Positions 35,455-46,258 of a stretch of 64,000 nucleotides of DNA are shown here, piece by piece (position 1 is the stretch's first letter; each line of letters opens with the position of its first letter). The DNA comes from Helicobacteraceae bacterium (GTDB lineage Bacteria > Campylobacterota > Campylobacteria > Campylobacterales > Sulfurimonadaceae), in contig JALVUF010000059.1 in NCBI GenBank assembly GCA_027023805.1, positions 1 through 64,000 of the forward strand. Direction: 5' to 3'. The position numbers were made by a program, and so were the translations under genes. The notes beneath the pieces were generated by a model. The model saw nothing but the letters and a program-made list of their open reading frames with translations. It ran no database searches and had not been told where the DNA came from.

Positions 35455-36848
35455 TCATTTTGCGCAGCATAAGATACTGCTGATGATATCCTGTTTATAG
35501 TTTCATCAACCCCGATAACCGCCATAACGCTATCAAGTCCGGGACCGGATAATTTTCCAAGAAGAGCCATTCTAAGGGGTTGTCCCAGCTTGCCAAAACC
35601 AATACCCTGTTCATCTACTATACTTTGCATAACAATATGAAAATCTACGGGAAGATGAGGTTTTGGTGCTGATTTTAGTGTATTGGAAAATGCAGTCAAT
35701 ATATCTACAGCATCGCCTTTAAATGCTTTTTTAAATGCTTTTTCATTTTCATAAGTAGGCTGTGTGAGGATATCTTTTATCTGCCAAGCGAGCTCCTGGA
35801 GTGTTTTAGCTCTTTCTTTTAGGGTGTCAAGTAAAATTTCAGTCTTATCGTTTGAAGTAAGGATAATGCCGTAATCTTCCAGTAAATGTTTTAAATGCTC
35901 ATTGGGCATATTTTTTATGTAATGTGCGTTTAACCAGTCAAGTTTTTCAGTATTGTATATTGAAGCAGATTTGTTGATATCTTTTGGATTGAACATCTCT
36001 ATCATCTCTTGTATAGTGAAAATTTCCTGATCGCCATGACTCCAGCCAAGCCGAACTAGAAAATTAAGAAGAGCCTGCGGTAGATAGCCCTCTTTTTTGT
36101 ACTCCATAACATCAGTAGCCCCATCTCGTTTTGAGAGTTTTTTGCCATTTTGGTTGTGTATCATAGGCACATGATAAAAATTAGGTATTTTTAAGCCAAG
36201 AGCATCATATATAATTATCTGCTTTGGCGTGTTTGAGAGATGGTCATCTCCTCTTATCACTTCATTGATGCCCATTAGTGCATCATCAATAGCTACTACA
36301 AAATTATAAGTAGGAGTTCCGTCAGATCTTGCTATGATAAAATCATCCAGTATGTCATCTACATTAAAGACTACATCGCCTTTTATACCGTCATGAACGG
36401 TAATAGTTCCGTTTGTAGGCGCTTTTATACGAACAACAGGTTCTACACCCGGCGGCGGCATGCCATTAAAATCGCGGTATCTCCCATCATATCTAGGACG
36501 CTCTTTACGGCTTATCTGCTCATCTTTTAAACTGACCAGCTCATCTTTGCTCATGTAACAATAATATGCTTTGCCCTCATTTAAGAGTTTTTGTATATAT
36601 CGTTTATATATATCTGTTCTTTTAGACTGGTACTCTATCTCACCGTCATGTGAGAGACCGAGCCATCTAAATGCCTCTATGATGGCTTTTGCGGCATCTT
36701 CGTTATTTCTGCTTTGGTCTGTATCCTCAATGCGCAGTATAAACTTACCGCCATTGTGTTTAGCCCAAAGATATGAAAAAAGCGCGGTCCTTAAACCTCC
36801 TATATGTAAAAATCCTGTAGGACTCGGGGCAAAGCGGGTAATAACCAT
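35445..36848 (-). CDS. gltX: Glutamyl-tRNA synthetase
   Basis: 467 residues of a class I synthetase. [19 protein letters not shown] contains the HIGH-type motif and KKLSKRDGA the KMSKS-type motif. Campylobacterota usually carry two GltX paralogs, one specialised for tRNA-Gln, so discrimination cannot be read from this copy alone. Adjacent to a SurA-like chaperone gene, divergently. Confidence 0.95.
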   Translation of the reverse strand: MVITRFAPSPTGFLHIGGLRTALFSYLWAKHNGGKFILRIEDTDQSRNNEDAAKAIIEAFRWLGLSHDGEIEYQSKRTDIYKRYIQKLLNEGKAYYCYMSKDELVSLKDEQISRKERPRYDGRYRDFNGMPPPGVEPVVRIKAPTNGTITVHDGIKGDVVFNVDDILDDFIIARSDGTPTYNFVVAIDDALMGINEVIRGDDHLSNTPKQIIIYDALGLKIPNFYHVPMIHNQNGKKLSKRDGATDVMEYKKEGYLPQALLNFLVRLGWSHGDQEIFTIQEMIEMFNPKDINKSASIYNTEKLDWLNAHYIKNMPNEHLKHLLEDYGIILTSNDKTEILLDTLKERAKTLQELAWQIKDILTQPTYENEKAFKKAFKGDAVDILTAFSNTLKSAPKPHLPVDFHIVMQSIVDEQGIGFGKLGQPLRMALLGKLSGPGLDSVMAVIGVDETINRISSAVSYAAQNDYA

Positions 36849-36952
36849 AGTGTTCCTTTTTGGTGGGTAAGTTAGTGTAAGTGTCTAATTTTAGATTAAC
36901 ATTGGTTAAAAATGGGTAAAATATCACTCTTAACTTAAAATTAGGCTTTAAT

Positions 36953-37801
36953 ATGTATAAAATATTGTTTTTAATACTAACTGTCGTCTCTTTAAATGCA
37001 AAGATGATTGACGCAGTGGCTATTGTTGTGCAAAATCAACCAATTACTACTTATGAGATTACTGCTCTTATGCAAAAGCGAGGTCTTAGTCAAAAGCAGG
37101 CCGTAGATTTTCTCATACGAAAAACGCTTGAAGATATCCAGATAAAGCAGAGAAATATAACAGTTACACAAGATGATATTGTAAATGAGATCAAAAGGAT
37201 AGCCGCTATTAACCATATGAGCGTTGAGCAGTTTTATACAGCTTTGCAAAATAGCAATGACATGACAGTGCAGCAGATTCAAAAAAAGACAAAAGAGCGT
37301 CTTTTAAATCAAAAGCTTTTTCAGGCTATCGCATTTGCTCACATGTATGCGCCAAGCAGTGATGAGATACATAACTACTTTAAATTACATAAACATGAGT
37401 TTGAGCCGCCGAGTAGCTACAATGTAATCATATACAGCGCGAAAGATAAAACGTATCTAGAACAAAAAAGAGCAAATCCTCTGTTTTATTCGCCCAGAAT
37501 CGCATCTGAGATAAAAGTTTTCAAGCCAGATGCGATATCCCCACAGCTAGGCAAAATCCTATCATTAATCAAGCCTGGACATTTTTCTAAGGTACTGCCT
37601 AACGGAAGCGGCGGATTCATCTGTTTTTATCTTCAATCAGTCGGTAAGCCGATTAAAACAACGCTATCGCATGTAAAAGCACAGATTATAAATCAGTTGA
37701 TGATGCAAAAAAGAAAAGAGGTTTTAAGCAGATATTTCAAGCAGCTAAAATTAAATTCAAACATCCGAATTATAAGGCTGCCAAAAACAGCCGGTCAATA
37801 G
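36953..37801 (+). CDS. SurA-like periplasmic chaperone/peptidyl-prolyl isomerase
   Basis: 282 residues with a signal peptide (about 1-16, ending LNAK). Residues about 20-150 resemble the SurA N-terminal chaperone domain (DAVAIVVQNQPITTYEI, LIRKTLEDIQIKQRNI), and about 150-240 a reduced parvulin-like domain; the C-terminal helix returns to the chaperone lobe. It is much shorter than E. coli SurA (one parvulin domain). In C. jejuni a SurA-like protein lies in the same place between gltX and accC. Likely role: escort of outer-membrane proteins. Confidence 0.78.
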   Translation: MYKILFLILTVVSLNAKMIDAVAIVVQNQPITTYEITALMQKRGLSQKQAVDFLIRKTLEDIQIKQRNITVTQDDIVNEIKRIAAINHMSVEQFYTALQNSNDMTVQQIQKKTKERLLNQKLFQAIAFAHMYAPSSDEIHNYFKLHKHEFEPPSSYNVIIYSAKDKTYLEQKRANPLFYSPRIASEIKVFKPDAISPQLGKILSLIKPGHFSKVLPNGSGGFICFYLQSVGKPIKTTLSHVKAQIINQLMMQKRKEVLSRYFKQLKLNSNIRIIRLPKTAGQ

Positions 37802-37817
37802 TAAGAGATAGATAAAA

Positions 37818-39158
37818 CTATCCGTTGTACCCGTCAAGATATTTTGTCGTAAAATTATTTGATATAAAATCTTGATTTTGCATCATTTTTCTATGAAAAG
37901 GTATCGTTGTTTTGATACCGGTTACTTCAAATTCACTAAGCGCTATGCGCATTTTTGCTATAGCCTCTGATCTTGATTTAGCATGTACTATAAGTTTGGC
38001 TATCATAGAGTCATATGTTGGAGGAACTATACAGCCTGCATAAACATGGGTATCTAATCGTACATCTTTTCCGCCGGGAGAGATCCATTTGTTGATTTTT
38101 CCGGGCGATGGCAGGAATTTTATAGGGTCCTCCGCAGTTATACGGCATTCTATCGAGTGTCCCTGGAGTTTTATGCTGCTTTGTTTTGGTAATTTTTTAC
38201 CCTCCGCAACCTCTATCATAAGTTTTACTAAATCTATATCGCCTACCATTTCAGATACCGTATGTTCTACCTGAAGCCTTGTGTTCATCTCCATAAAATA
38301 AAAATTCATCTGATCGTCTAGCAAGAATTCAAATGTCCCGGCACCCTCGTAACCTATATATTTGGCTGCTTTAATGGCTGTTTGATGTAGCTTTTCTCTA
38401 GTTTTATCGTCTAGTATTGCAGCAGGTGATTCTTCTATGAGTTTTTGATGGCGACGCTGCATTGAACAGTCCCGTTCTCCTACATGTATAACATTTCCAT
38501 GTGAATCCGCTACTATCTGTACCTCAATATGTCTAGGATTTGATATGAATTTTTCCATATAAATAGTACCGTCACCAAAAGAGGTAATTGCTTCACTTTC
38601 AGCCGCTAAAAATGCATTTTCAAGATAACTCTCATCTTCAACAACTCTCATACCGCGTCCGCCCCCGCCTTGTGCGGCTTTGAGTATGATTGGATATCCT
38701 ATCTCCTTTGCCCGCTTTTTTGCAACCTCAATGTCATCTATTGCTCCGTCACTACCGACGATAACAGGAACACCGGCAGCTGTCATCATCTCTTTTGCTT
38801 TTGCTTTATCACTCATTAAGCTCATGACTTCAGGAGTCGGACCTATAAATTTAATGTTATGATGGTCGCATATTTCGATAAAACTTTGATTTTCACTTAA
38901 AAAACCATAGCCCGGAAAAATTGCGTCGCTGTTGCTAATCTCTGCTGCTGAGATTATGGCGGGAATGTTGAGATAGCTCTCATTGCTTGCTCCTTTGCCT
39001 ATGCAAATAGCGCTGTCTGCAAGTTTTAAGTACTGGCAATCTTTATCGACAGTTGAATAAACGGCAACAGCTTCTTTACCCATCTCTTTAACGGTTCGTA
39101 TCGCGCGCAGAGCTATTTCACCTCTGTTTGCTATGAGTATTCTCTTGATTTCTGCCAT
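37818..39158 (-). CDS. accC: Biotin carboxylase subunit of acetyl-CoA carboxylase
   Basis: 446 residues, ATP-grasp fold. KAAQGGGGRGMRVV is the glycine-rich ATP loop, MEKFISNPRHIEVQI and FYFMEMNTRLQVEHTVSE carry the metal and catalytic residues. It carboxylates biotin on AccB in fatty acid synthesis. Located 3 bp downstream of accB. Confidence 0.95.
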   Translation of the reverse strand: MAEIKRILIANRGEIALRAIRTVKEMGKEAVAVYSTVDKDCQYLKLADSAICIGKGASNESYLNIPAIISAAEISNSDAIFPGYGFLSENQSFIEICDHHNIKFIGPTPEVMSLMSDKAKAKEMMTAAGVPVIVGSDGAIDDIEVAKKRAKEIGYPIILKAAQGGGGRGMRVVEDESYLENAFLAAESEAITSFGDGTIYMEKFISNPRHIEVQIVADSHGNVIHVGERDCSMQRRHQKLIEESPAAILDDKTREKLHQTAIKAAKYIGYEGAGTFEFLLDDQMNFYFMEMNTRLQVEHTVSEMVGDIDLVKLMIEVAEGKKLPKQSSIKLQGHSIECRITAEDPIKFLPSPGKINKWISPGGKDVRLDTHVYAGCIVPPTYDSMIAKLIVHAKSRSEAIAKMRIALSEFEVTGIKTTIPFHRKMMQNQDFISNNFTTKYLDGYNG

Positions 39159-39161
39159 CGT

Positions 39162-39602
39162 TTAAATCTTTTGTATCGCAAACAGCGGCATATCGTATTC
39201 AACGGGCTGACCGTCACTGACTAAAACATCAAGAATCTTACAATCAAATTCTGCTTCAAGTTCATTCATAATCTTCATAGCTTCAAGAATCCCTATAACC
39301 TGACCTTTTTTAACGGTGTCACCTTTTTTTACAAATGCAGGTGAATCAGGTGATGGGGCGGCATAAAAAGTTCCAACCATTGGAGAGAGTATGGCATCTG
39401 CGCTAACATCTTGGGAGGGCTGATTGTTTTGTGTCGGTAGAGTTGTAAGCGAAGCGGCTGGCAATGTTTGCGGTTGAGTTATGGCAGTAGTAGTAATTGT
39501 CTTTGAAAATTCTAATTCTATGTCATCTTTTTTTATTTTAAATCCTGACAAACCACTGTTGTCAAAATCATCCATAAGTTCTTTTATCTGCTTTATATCC
39601 AT
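39162..39602 (-). CDS. accB: Biotin carboxyl carrier protein of acetyl-CoA carboxylase
   Basis: 146 residues starting MDIKQIKEL behind TTTTGGAGCATC; the track start 20 codons upstream is rejected. A Thr/Pro/Gln linker separates the N-terminal part from the lipoyl/biotinyl domain, where EAMKIMNE contains the lysine that carries biotin. SPMVGTFYAAPSP is the usual start of that domain. Forms an operon with accC. Confidence 0.95.
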   Translation of the reverse strand: MDIKQIKELMDDFDNSGLSGFKIKKDDIELEFSKTITTTAITQPQTLPAASLTTLPTQNNQPSQDVSADAILSPMVGTFYAAPSPDSPAFVKKGDTVKKGQVIGILEAMKIMNELEAEFDCKILDVLVSDGQPVEYDMPLFAIQKI

Positions 39603-39648
39603 TTTTTGATGCTCCAAAATTATCTCATATAACGAGGTTAATATTTTT

Positions 39649-39657
39649 TGATATAAT
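39649..39657 (+). promoter_or_regulatory. Extended -10 of the deaminase gene
   Basis: TGATATAAT (TG-N-TATAAT) lies 26 bp before the ATG at 39683, in the divergent gap with accB. AGGGATGAA is the likely ribosome site. Confidence 0.5.
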
Positions 39658-39682
39658 ACCATAATTAAACTTTAGGGATGAA

Positions 39683-40123
39683 ATGTTAAATGACAATAAT
39701 TTTATAAATATCGCAAAAGAGATAGCAAGTGCTTCAAAATGCGTCTCTAAACAAGTCGGTGCCGTTATCGTAAAGGATGGCAGAATTTTAAGCACAGGAT
39801 ATAACGGCACTCCCTCAAGATACACAAACTGCAATGAGCAATGGCATGGACTATATACAAAAGAGCATCACGAATGGTCTAAAACATACGAGATTCACGC
39901 TGAGATGAATGCAATTATATGGGCGGCTAGAAAGGGAATAAGCATAGAAGGCGCCACTATATATGTTACATTAGAGCCTTGCAGCGAGTGTAGTAAAAAT
40001 CTTATAGCCAGCGGAATTAAGCGCATAGTATATGCTACACCTTATGAGTATAACGAGTCAGAAATTATCTCACGCTTTTTACAAGATAACGGCGTTATTA
40101 TAGAACAATTAAGTACGGATTAG
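39683..40123 (+). CDS. Deoxycytidylate deaminase family protein
   Basis: 146 residues of the zinc-dependent cytidine deaminase superfamily. HAEMNAI supplies the zinc His and catalytic Glu, EPCSECSKN the two zinc cysteines, and STGYNGTPSRYTNC the dCMP deaminase block. The product dUMP feeds thymidylate synthesis. Length is close to dCMP deaminase/ComEB proteins. Convergent with asnB. Confidence 0.85.
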   Translation: MLNDNNFINIAKEIASASKCVSKQVGAVIVKDGRILSTGYNGTPSRYTNCNEQWHGLYTKEHHEWSKTYEIHAEMNAIIWAARKGISIEGATIYVTLEPCSECSKNLIASGIKRIVYATPYEYNESEIISRFLQDNGVIIEQLSTD

Positions 40124-40128
40124 GTACT

Positions 40129-41928
40129 TTACAACAGCCACTTTTTAAGCCACCAAGATAGCACATACAAGCCCCATGTGTGCTGTTTAAATCTGCCCTT
40201 TTTTGCCAGTGTGATATATTGATTTAAAATTTTGTCGTTAAATATGCCGGTTTTTTCATTTACTTCATTTATCAAAGATATTTTACCAGATGCTATAAGC
40301 CATTCCATATATGGAGTTGAAAATCCTTTTTTCTTTCTTGTGAGCGTTTTTTGGTCAAGATACTCTGATGCGATATCTTTTAAAAGTGATTTAGTTATTT
40401 TGTCTTGATATCTGATTGAGGGTTTTATGCTAAAGAGATCTTGAGCCAGTTTATGATCTAAAAACGGAGTTCTTGCCTCAATAGATGAAGCCATGCTTAC
40501 ATGGTCGAGTTTTTTTAAAAAGTGCTCTGCTTGAAAGATATTTAAATCAATATAACTATACCAGATACTCTCATCATTATGAGCACTTTTTTCAAAGTTT
40601 TCTCTATATGCTTTAAGATACTCATAGGAGTGATTATCTTTAATATTTTGACGCAAAAGAAGATTTTGCTGTAAGTCGGTAAATTTTTCGCCCGATGTTC
40701 TAAATAACAGCGTGCCGTCCCAGATACGTTTGTACCATTCCCACTCTCTGTTCATTGAGAAATTTGCACGAAAATATTTTTTTAGCCAGTTTTTATGGGC
40801 AAGCGAAGCGGCTTTTTCAATATCAAGATATTCAAAATACTGTCTGTACCCCAAAAACAGTTCATCACTTCCCTCCCCGCTAAAAACTACCTTGTATCCG
40901 TCATCTTTGATATGTTTTAGCAGTATATTTAAAAACGGTGCGGCAGGATCGTTTAACGGCTCATCAAGTATTTGAAGCGTTTCATCCAATGAATCCATAA
41001 AGCTTGTTTTGTCAGCGTTTATAACGCGGTTTTTAATCCCTAAAGATTTTGCAAAGCGCTGCGCATTATCACTTTCGTCATAATTTTTGTATTCATTATA
41101 CCCGAGCGTGTAAGTATCTATTTTATAGCCCATACTCTTTGAAACAGAGGTGATAAATGCGCTGTCTATGCCGCCTGAGAGTAAAATAGCCTTAGGCGAC
41201 GGTGTTTGGAGTCTTAGATGTAAAGACTCCATTAAATCTTCTTTTATCTGTTTTTTTGCCGATTGTTTTGATGTGATATTTGAGGGTTTTGCATGTAAAA
41301 TATCAAAATAGCGTTTTATTGTTATCTTGCCATTTTCAAACAGTAAAAACTCTCCTGCTGCTAGTTTATGTACGCCTTGAAAAAAAGTATGCGGCGGGGT
41401 GGGAGCGAGATAAGAAAGATAACTCAAAAGCGCATCATTATTTAGTGTTATATGCTCTAAAAACGGGATAATTGCTTTTATCTCTGAAGCAAAAATAAAG
41501 CTTTTGCCGTTATGAAAAAACACCGGCTTTTTACCAAGTCTGTCGCGAAACAGATGCAGTTTGTCTTTATCTTTTATCGCGATGGCAAACATTCCCCTTA
41601 AGTGATTAACAAAATCTTCTCTCCATTTTAAGTATGCCAGTGCTATGAGCCGGCTTTCACTGATATCTGTTTGCCCATGTGCTAGTATCTTTTGAAGCTC
41701 TTGTTTGTTATAAATCTCTCCATTAAAACTGACTAGAAGATGCTTATGTAAATATGGCTGATGTGCATTTTTTGAGCTATCCATAATACGTAGAAGATTA
41801 TGCGCAAAAAACAGTTTTTCTTCTTGTATTATGCCGCAAAAATCAGGACCGCGATGGCTCATTAAAGCAAGTGCTGATTTAGCCGTATTGTAGTTATAGT
41901 TTCCGATGATGCCAAAAATCGCACACAT
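40129..41928 (-). CDS. asnB: Asparagine synthase (glutamine-hydrolysing)
   Basis: 599 residues. MCAIFGI places the amidotransferase Cys at position 2; RGPDFCG and SFNGEIYN complete the glutaminase domain. The synthetase domain has the pyrophosphate loop LLSGGIDS and VFSGEGSDELFLGY. It forms asparagine from aspartate; some relatives act in surface polysaccharide clusters, which I do not see here. The start lies about 150 bp from the divergent CsgG-like gene. Confidence 0.9.
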   Translation of the reverse strand: MCAIFGIIGNYNYNTAKSALALMSHRGPDFCGIIQEEKLFFAHNLLRIMDSSKNAHQPYLHKHLLVSFNGEIYNKQELQKILAHGQTDISESRLIALAYLKWREDFVNHLRGMFAIAIKDKDKLHLFRDRLGKKPVFFHNGKSFIFASEIKAIIPFLEHITLNNDALLSYLSYLAPTPPHTFFQGVHKLAAGEFLLFENGKITIKRYFDILHAKPSNITSKQSAKKQIKEDLMESLHLRLQTPSPKAILLSGGIDSAFITSVSKSMGYKIDTYTLGYNEYKNYDESDNAQRFAKSLGIKNRVINADKTSFMDSLDETLQILDEPLNDPAAPFLNILLKHIKDDGYKVVFSGEGSDELFLGYRQYFEYLDIEKAASLAHKNWLKKYFRANFSMNREWEWYKRIWDGTLLFRTSGEKFTDLQQNLLLRQNIKDNHSYEYLKAYRENFEKSAHNDESIWYSYIDLNIFQAEHFLKKLDHVSMASSIEARTPFLDHKLAQDLFSIKPSIRYQDKITKSLLKDIASEYLDQKTLTRKKKGFSTPYMEWLIASGKISLINEVNEKTGIFNDKILNQYITLAKKGRFKQHTWGLYVLSWWLKKWLL

Positions 41929-42040
41929 TTGATGCCTTTAAAATTTAAAAAATAACTCTATCTTAGTGTAATGAGTATTTTATACTAAAATTATTAACTC
42001 ATATCTGACTAAAGTGACAAATATTTAATCCGTAATACAA

Positions 42041-42046
42041 TATAAT
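42041..42046 (+). promoter_or_regulatory. -10 box of the lipoprotein operon
   Basis: TATAAT, 32 bp before the ATG at 42078, with TGAGGATAAACG as the ribosome site. TGACAA upstream is too distant (about 21 bp) to be a good -35. Confidence 0.45.
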
Positions 42047-42077
42047 ACCATTGTACACAAGTCCATGAGGATAAACG

Positions 42078-43115
42078 ATGAGATTATACACGCGTTATTT
42101 GTTGCATATAGCAATACTAAGTATGTTGTTTGCCGGCTGCTCCCAAAGAGTTGATATAAGCACATTGGCACCGGCAAAAGTACCTTCTATTGCTAAGGCA
42201 AGACGTATAGCCGTTGTACCTTTTAAAAATGACAGAGTCGGCCTTTCAGGTGAGATAACGGCGCTATTGGCTAGTCAAAGTGTTGACTTAAAGCCTTATT
42301 TTACAGTTTTAAGCAGGCAAAATCTTAATAAAGTAATAGCTGAGCAAAAACTACAGTCTTCTCAACTAGTAGATACGCGCACAGCTACAAAAATAGGTGA
42401 ACTAATAGGTGCGCAGGCGCTAGTTACCGGTGATATTGGTATGCAAAATGCTACTTCAAGACGCTATTATCAAAACAAACAAGAGTGTTTAAACTTTTCA
42501 AAAGATGGTTCAAGATGCCTTTTATGGCGTTTTTACACCGTCACATGTCATGTTACAAAAGCAACTCTTTTAGCAAATATCAATATCGTAAACGTGCAAA
42601 CCGGCTCTATTATTTACAGCGATGCTCTTTTGAAAAATTACAGCGGAGATAGTTGCCATAGAAGATATCCCTTTGATACAAGCAGACGCGTCTTATCAAA
42701 AGCGCAGGCTTTAAATATGCTCTCACTTCAGATTGCAAGAGAGTTTGTAAGCGATTTGACTCCGCATTATGTCCATTTTAAGGTCAAGTTGTTAGATGAT
42801 ATTGAAATAGATACAACAGATAAGCAAAGTGATGCTTTAAAAAATGCACTCTTGTTTATAAAAGTAAACCGCCTGCATAAAGCTCGTATGATATTACAAC
42901 GTCTTATGTTTGAGCTGCATGGTAAAAGCTATGTTGTAGCTTATGATTTGGGTGTGGTAAATGAGGCGTTAGGGAGATTAAAAGATGCGCAGGAGCTTTA
43001 CCATCAAGCTGATCATCTGGTAAATAAGCCCATTCCTGCTTTAGACGTGGCTATAGTTCGTATCTCTGAGTTGATACGGCAAAAAAAAATAGCGCAAAGT
43101 CAGCTTGATGAATAG
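42078..43115 (+). CDS. CsgG/LpoB-like lipoprotein
   Basis: 345 residues. LSMLFAGC is a lipobox (Cys21). Residues about 40-240 match the CsgG/HfaB/LpoB-type fold: RIAVVPFKND, LKPYFTVLSRQNLNKVIAEQ and IGAQALVTGDI. The C-terminal 90 residues look like helical TPR-type repeats (VAYDLGVVNEALGRLKDAQELY). The protein has several cysteines in the middle (NKQECLNF, GSRCLLW, SCHRRY). It may sit on the inner face of the outer membrane. The following LPP20-like gene overlaps its end by 8 nt. Confidence 0.72.
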   Translation: MRLYTRYLLHIAILSMLFAGCSQRVDISTLAPAKVPSIAKARRIAVVPFKNDRVGLSGEITALLASQSVDLKPYFTVLSRQNLNKVIAEQKLQSSQLVDTRTATKIGELIGAQALVTGDIGMQNATSRRYYQNKQECLNFSKDGSRCLLWRFYTVTCHVTKATLLANINIVNVQTGSIIYSDALLKNYSGDSCHRRYPFDTSRRVLSKAQALNMLSLQIAREFVSDLTPHYVHFKVKLLDDIEIDTTDKQSDALKNALLFIKVNRLHKARMILQRLMFELHGKSYVVAYDLGVVNEALGRLKDAQELYHQADHLVNKPIPALDVAIVRISELIRQKKIAQSQLDE

Positions 43116-44121
43116 TAAAATATCTCTATTTATATCGATATTGCTTAGTTTGGCGGTTTTATTTGCAGGTTGCTCGCATAAACCAAAACCGCTAAATCAA
43201 AAACCTGTATCTTTGCCGTCATGGTTTTTAGATCCGCCCTCAAGCAGTGGACGTTACATGTACGCCGCAGCTATAGGAGTGGATAAAAAAGATGCGATAA
43301 ACAATGCACTAAGCAGTATCATCTCAACGCTTGGCATTAAAATCAAATCATCATACAGCAGTAAAATAAAAGAGCATAATTATTACACAGATACAAAAAT
43401 TATTAATAGCGTAGAAGCTAAAACTTCTCCTGTTAACATAAACAACTATATTTTGGTACAAGTCGCACAGATAGGTTATGAGCGTATTGTTGTTTTAGTG
43501 CGTGTTGATAAAACAAAATTTGTGAATGGGCTTATATCGCATCTAAATCGTCAAAAGAAAAATATAGATATGAGATATGATGCGCTAAGCAAAGAGGGCG
43601 CGCTAAAACGCTATAGCACTCTTGCCGGACTTATGAACTCTGTAAAGCAGATGCAGCGCACGCTGGGTATTGTAAACGAACTAAGCCGTTATGCGACAGT
43701 AAAGTTTGATAGATTGCTGTATCTGACGGATATAATAAGGGTTAAGCAAAGATATATAAGTCAAAAATCATCACTAAACTTTTTTGTAACGTCCGGTAAA
43801 AAAGCATACGGTTACAAAGAGGTCTTGAAAAATTATATTTTACAGAAAGGTTTTAACGTTTTAGATTTTAAAACAAAAAATTCAATCTCCATCCAAATCT
43901 CTTTATCTTGCACCGTTTACAATAACGCATACATGAATATCGCAGTAGTGAGAGTTTTGATAAAAGCGTATGAGAACTCTTTGCATGTAGGAGGCAGAAG
44001 CTATACGTTTAAAGAAAGATATTTTGGCTCAACAACAAAAGCGTATCAAGCCGCTTTACATGACTTTACTAAAACACTGCAAACAAAAACAATCTCCAAG
44101 GCGTTAGATATTGTGATATGA
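43108..44121 (+). CDS. LPP20-family lipoprotein
   Basis: 337 residues from the ATG at 43108 (the track uses a TTG one codon earlier). LAVLFAGC is the lipobox. [20 protein letters not shown] and the following Ala-rich helix are the LPP20 signature of Campylobacterota. The C-terminal half is less typical. It overlaps the CsgG-like gene, so the two are coupled; LPP20 and CsgG-like proteins are often neighbours and may form one envelope complex. Function unknown. Confidence 0.75.
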   Translation: MNSKISLFISILLSLAVLFAGCSHKPKPLNQKPVSLPSWFLDPPSSSGRYMYAAAIGVDKKDAINNALSSIISTLGIKIKSSYSSKIKEHNYYTDTKIINSVEAKTSPVNINNYILVQVAQIGYERIVVLVRVDKTKFVNGLISHLNRQKKNIDMRYDALSKEGALKRYSTLAGLMNSVKQMQRTLGIVNELSRYATVKFDRLLYLTDIIRVKQRYISQKSSLNFFVTSGKKAYGYKEVLKNYILQKGFNVLDFKTKNSISIQISLSCTVYNNAYMNIAVVRVLIKAYENSLHVGGRSYTFKERYFGSTTKAYQAALHDFTKTLQTKTISKALDIVI

Positions 44122-44179
44122 TACAAGATTCAATTTTTGTTTAGATATGCAAAAGATAGCTTTTTTGACAAATTTTTGG

Positions 44180-44185
44180 TATAAT
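44180..44185 (+). promoter_or_regulatory. -10 box of the chemoreceptor gene
   Basis: TATAAT after a T-rich run. Transcription from about 44192 excludes the track start at 44147 and supports the GTG at 44216, which has AAAAAGGAT 8 bp upstream. Confidence 0.5.
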
Positions 44186-44215
44186 ACTATCTTTAAAATA
44201 CAAAAAGGATTTAAT

Positions 44216-46192
44216 GTGAGCATTAAGTTTAAGTTAAATTTTATTACATTTATAGTGGTTGTTTTTTCTTTAATAATCATTGCTTTAGCACTTGACAAAG
44301 AGATAAATAATCATTTTGTATTTGCTAGAGCGCAAAAATTAAATACTCTCTCACAAAAGCTAAGCGCTTTAATTTATGAGACTCAAAAAGAACGTGGTGA
44401 GAGTGCAGGTTTTTTAGCATCAGGGGGTAAAAAATTTACACAAACTTTGCCGCATCAAAGATTGTTAACAGATCAAAAATATGCTAATTTTAAAAATTAT
44501 ATCTCAACTATAAATCTAAATAATTTTCCAGCTTATTTGCAAAACCAAATCGATGCTCTTGAAGCACAAATGAATAGTTTGTCAGTAATTAGAAAGCAGA
44601 TTAATGACTTGAAAATCGGCGTCAAGCAAGAAGTATCATATTATACAGATATAAATAGAGATATTTTAAATATTGTCTCTTATACCGCTAGACTTGCCAA
44701 TACGCCAGACTTGATAAAATCGCTAGATTCATACGCAAATTTTTTAAAATCTACTGAGCGCGCAGGGATAGAAAGGGCGGTCTTGAGCTCTACTTTTGCA
44801 CGAAATAAATTTATACATGGTATGTTTGCAAAATGGATAACTCTGGTAGCTGAGCAAAATGCTTTTATGAACTCTTCTATGGCGATGGCAAACAGTACCA
44901 TAAAAGAGTATTATCACCAAATATTAAAATCACCAATCATGAGCCAGGTTGATGCTATGAGAGAGATAGCAAAACAAAAAGCATCAACTGGAGGATTTGG
45001 CATTAGCAGCGTGAAGTGTTTTTCTCTACTAACTAAGCGTATGAATCTGTTAGGCAAGGTAGAGGCTAAAATGGCACAAAACAATACTCTTTTACTAAAT
45101 AAAGCACAAAGCGCTTCATCTACAAGAGCTATTATCACACTTGTTGGCTATACGCTCTTTACGATAGCTGTATTTTTTATCATAGTTTTAGTCGGCAGAG
45201 GGATCAACAAAAGCGTTGCAAGCAGTTTAAATAAAATTGAGTGCGTCTCAAGCGATCTTGATTTAACATGTAATGTCATAGTCCCGGGTAAAGATGAGAT
45301 ATCACAAATATCACGTGCTATTGGAGTCATGATTGTCGCATTTAAGCAAGCTGTGCATGAAGCAGTCGGCGTATCATCGCTTACATTAACAGAAAGCGCC
45401 GATTTACGCAATGTGATGGATAGCTTTTCATCAAACGGAGTCCAAACAGATAGCAAAATACAAAATGTAAATACTTTGGTATCTGAGATAGGAGAACGAC
45501 TAAGTAGCGTTGAAGAGGAGATTAATGCCGTTACAAATGACTTAGATAAGACATCAAATGTGCTTGATGATACGATAGATAAACTTGATGTAGTTATACA
45601 ATCTATCGAGCAAAGCCATGAATATCAGCAAGATCTTGCACAAAAGGTCTCATCTTTAACCGAGCAGGCAAAAAACATTAAAGATGTTTTAATGATTATC
45701 TCAGAAATAGCCGATCAGACAAATCTTCTTGCACTTAATGCCGCCATTGAAGCAGCACGTGCGGGTGAACATGGGCGCGGTTTTGCAGTTGTTGCCGATG
45801 AAGTTAGAAAGCTAGCGGAGAGAACTCAAAAAAGTCTTAGTGAGATTAGCGTAAATGTAAACCTAATTACACAAAATGTTGTTGAGATTTCAGAAGGTAC
45901 GTCCCAAACGACAAATAATATGACGGATATTGTGGCTTCAGCACAAGAGTTAATATCTTCATCAAAAGAGACAAAAAACAACCTCTCAACCACAACGGCA
46001 AAATCTGTTGAAGTAGTTGAGCACAACGGTTACATTGCTAAAAAAACCAAAGAGCTTATCGTTGTGATGGATGATATGGTAGATATTGCGGCAAAAAATA
46101 CACAACTGCGCCTTGAAGCTGAAAATACGACTATAACACTAGCGGATGAAGCTACTAAACTACAAGAGACGCTGAGTAAGTTTAAAGCATAA
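44216..46192 (+). CDS. Methyl-accepting chemotaxis protein with NIT-type sensor domain
   Basis: 658 residues from GTG. TM1 lies at about residues 8-26, the periplasmic domain about 27-300, TM2 about 305-325, a short HAMP-like stretch ([12 protein letters not shown]), then the signalling domain with the conserved tip ([19 protein letters not shown]). The periplasmic part has [20 protein letters not shown], the signature of NIT (nitrate- and nitrite-sensing) domains, and repeats it weakly as [15 protein letters not shown]. It probably senses nitrate/nitrite, in line with denitrifying relatives. A ligand test would be needed to confirm. No C-terminal CheR/CheB tether pentapeptide is present. Confidence 0.82.
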   Translation: MSIKFKLNFITFIVVVFSLIIIALALDKEINNHFVFARAQKLNTLSQKLSALIYETQKERGESAGFLASGGKKFTQTLPHQRLLTDQKYANFKNYISTINLNNFPAYLQNQIDALEAQMNSLSVIRKQINDLKIGVKQEVSYYTDINRDILNIVSYTARLANTPDLIKSLDSYANFLKSTERAGIERAVLSSTFARNKFIHGMFAKWITLVAEQNAFMNSSMAMANSTIKEYYHQILKSPIMSQVDAMREIAKQKASTGGFGISSVKCFSLLTKRMNLLGKVEAKMAQNNTLLLNKAQSASSTRAIITLVGYTLFTIAVFFIIVLVGRGINKSVASSLNKIECVSSDLDLTCNVIVPGKDEISQISRAIGVMIVAFKQAVHEAVGVSSLTLTESADLRNVMDSFSSNGVQTDSKIQNVNTLVSEIGERLSSVEEEINAVTNDLDKTSNVLDDTIDKLDVVIQSIEQSHEYQQDLAQKVSSLTEQAKNIKDVLMIISEIADQTNLLALNAAIEAARAGEHGRGFAVVADEVRKLAERTQKSLSEISVNVNLITQNVVEISEGTSQTTNNMTDIVASAQELISSSKETKNNLSTTTAKSVEVVEHNGYIAKKTKELIVVMDDMVDIAAKNTQLRLEAENTTITLADEATKLQETLSKFKA

Positions 46193-46258
46193 ATTTGTAA
46201 GTATGCTACAATATATTTTAAAAATATTTATAACATAAAGTATTGCGAGGAAAGTTAT

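Noticed and set aside
44165-44185. TTGACA and TATAAT before the chemoreceptor as a sigma-70 pair
   Set aside because: The spacing is only 9 bp; the -10 is kept, the -35 is probably chance.
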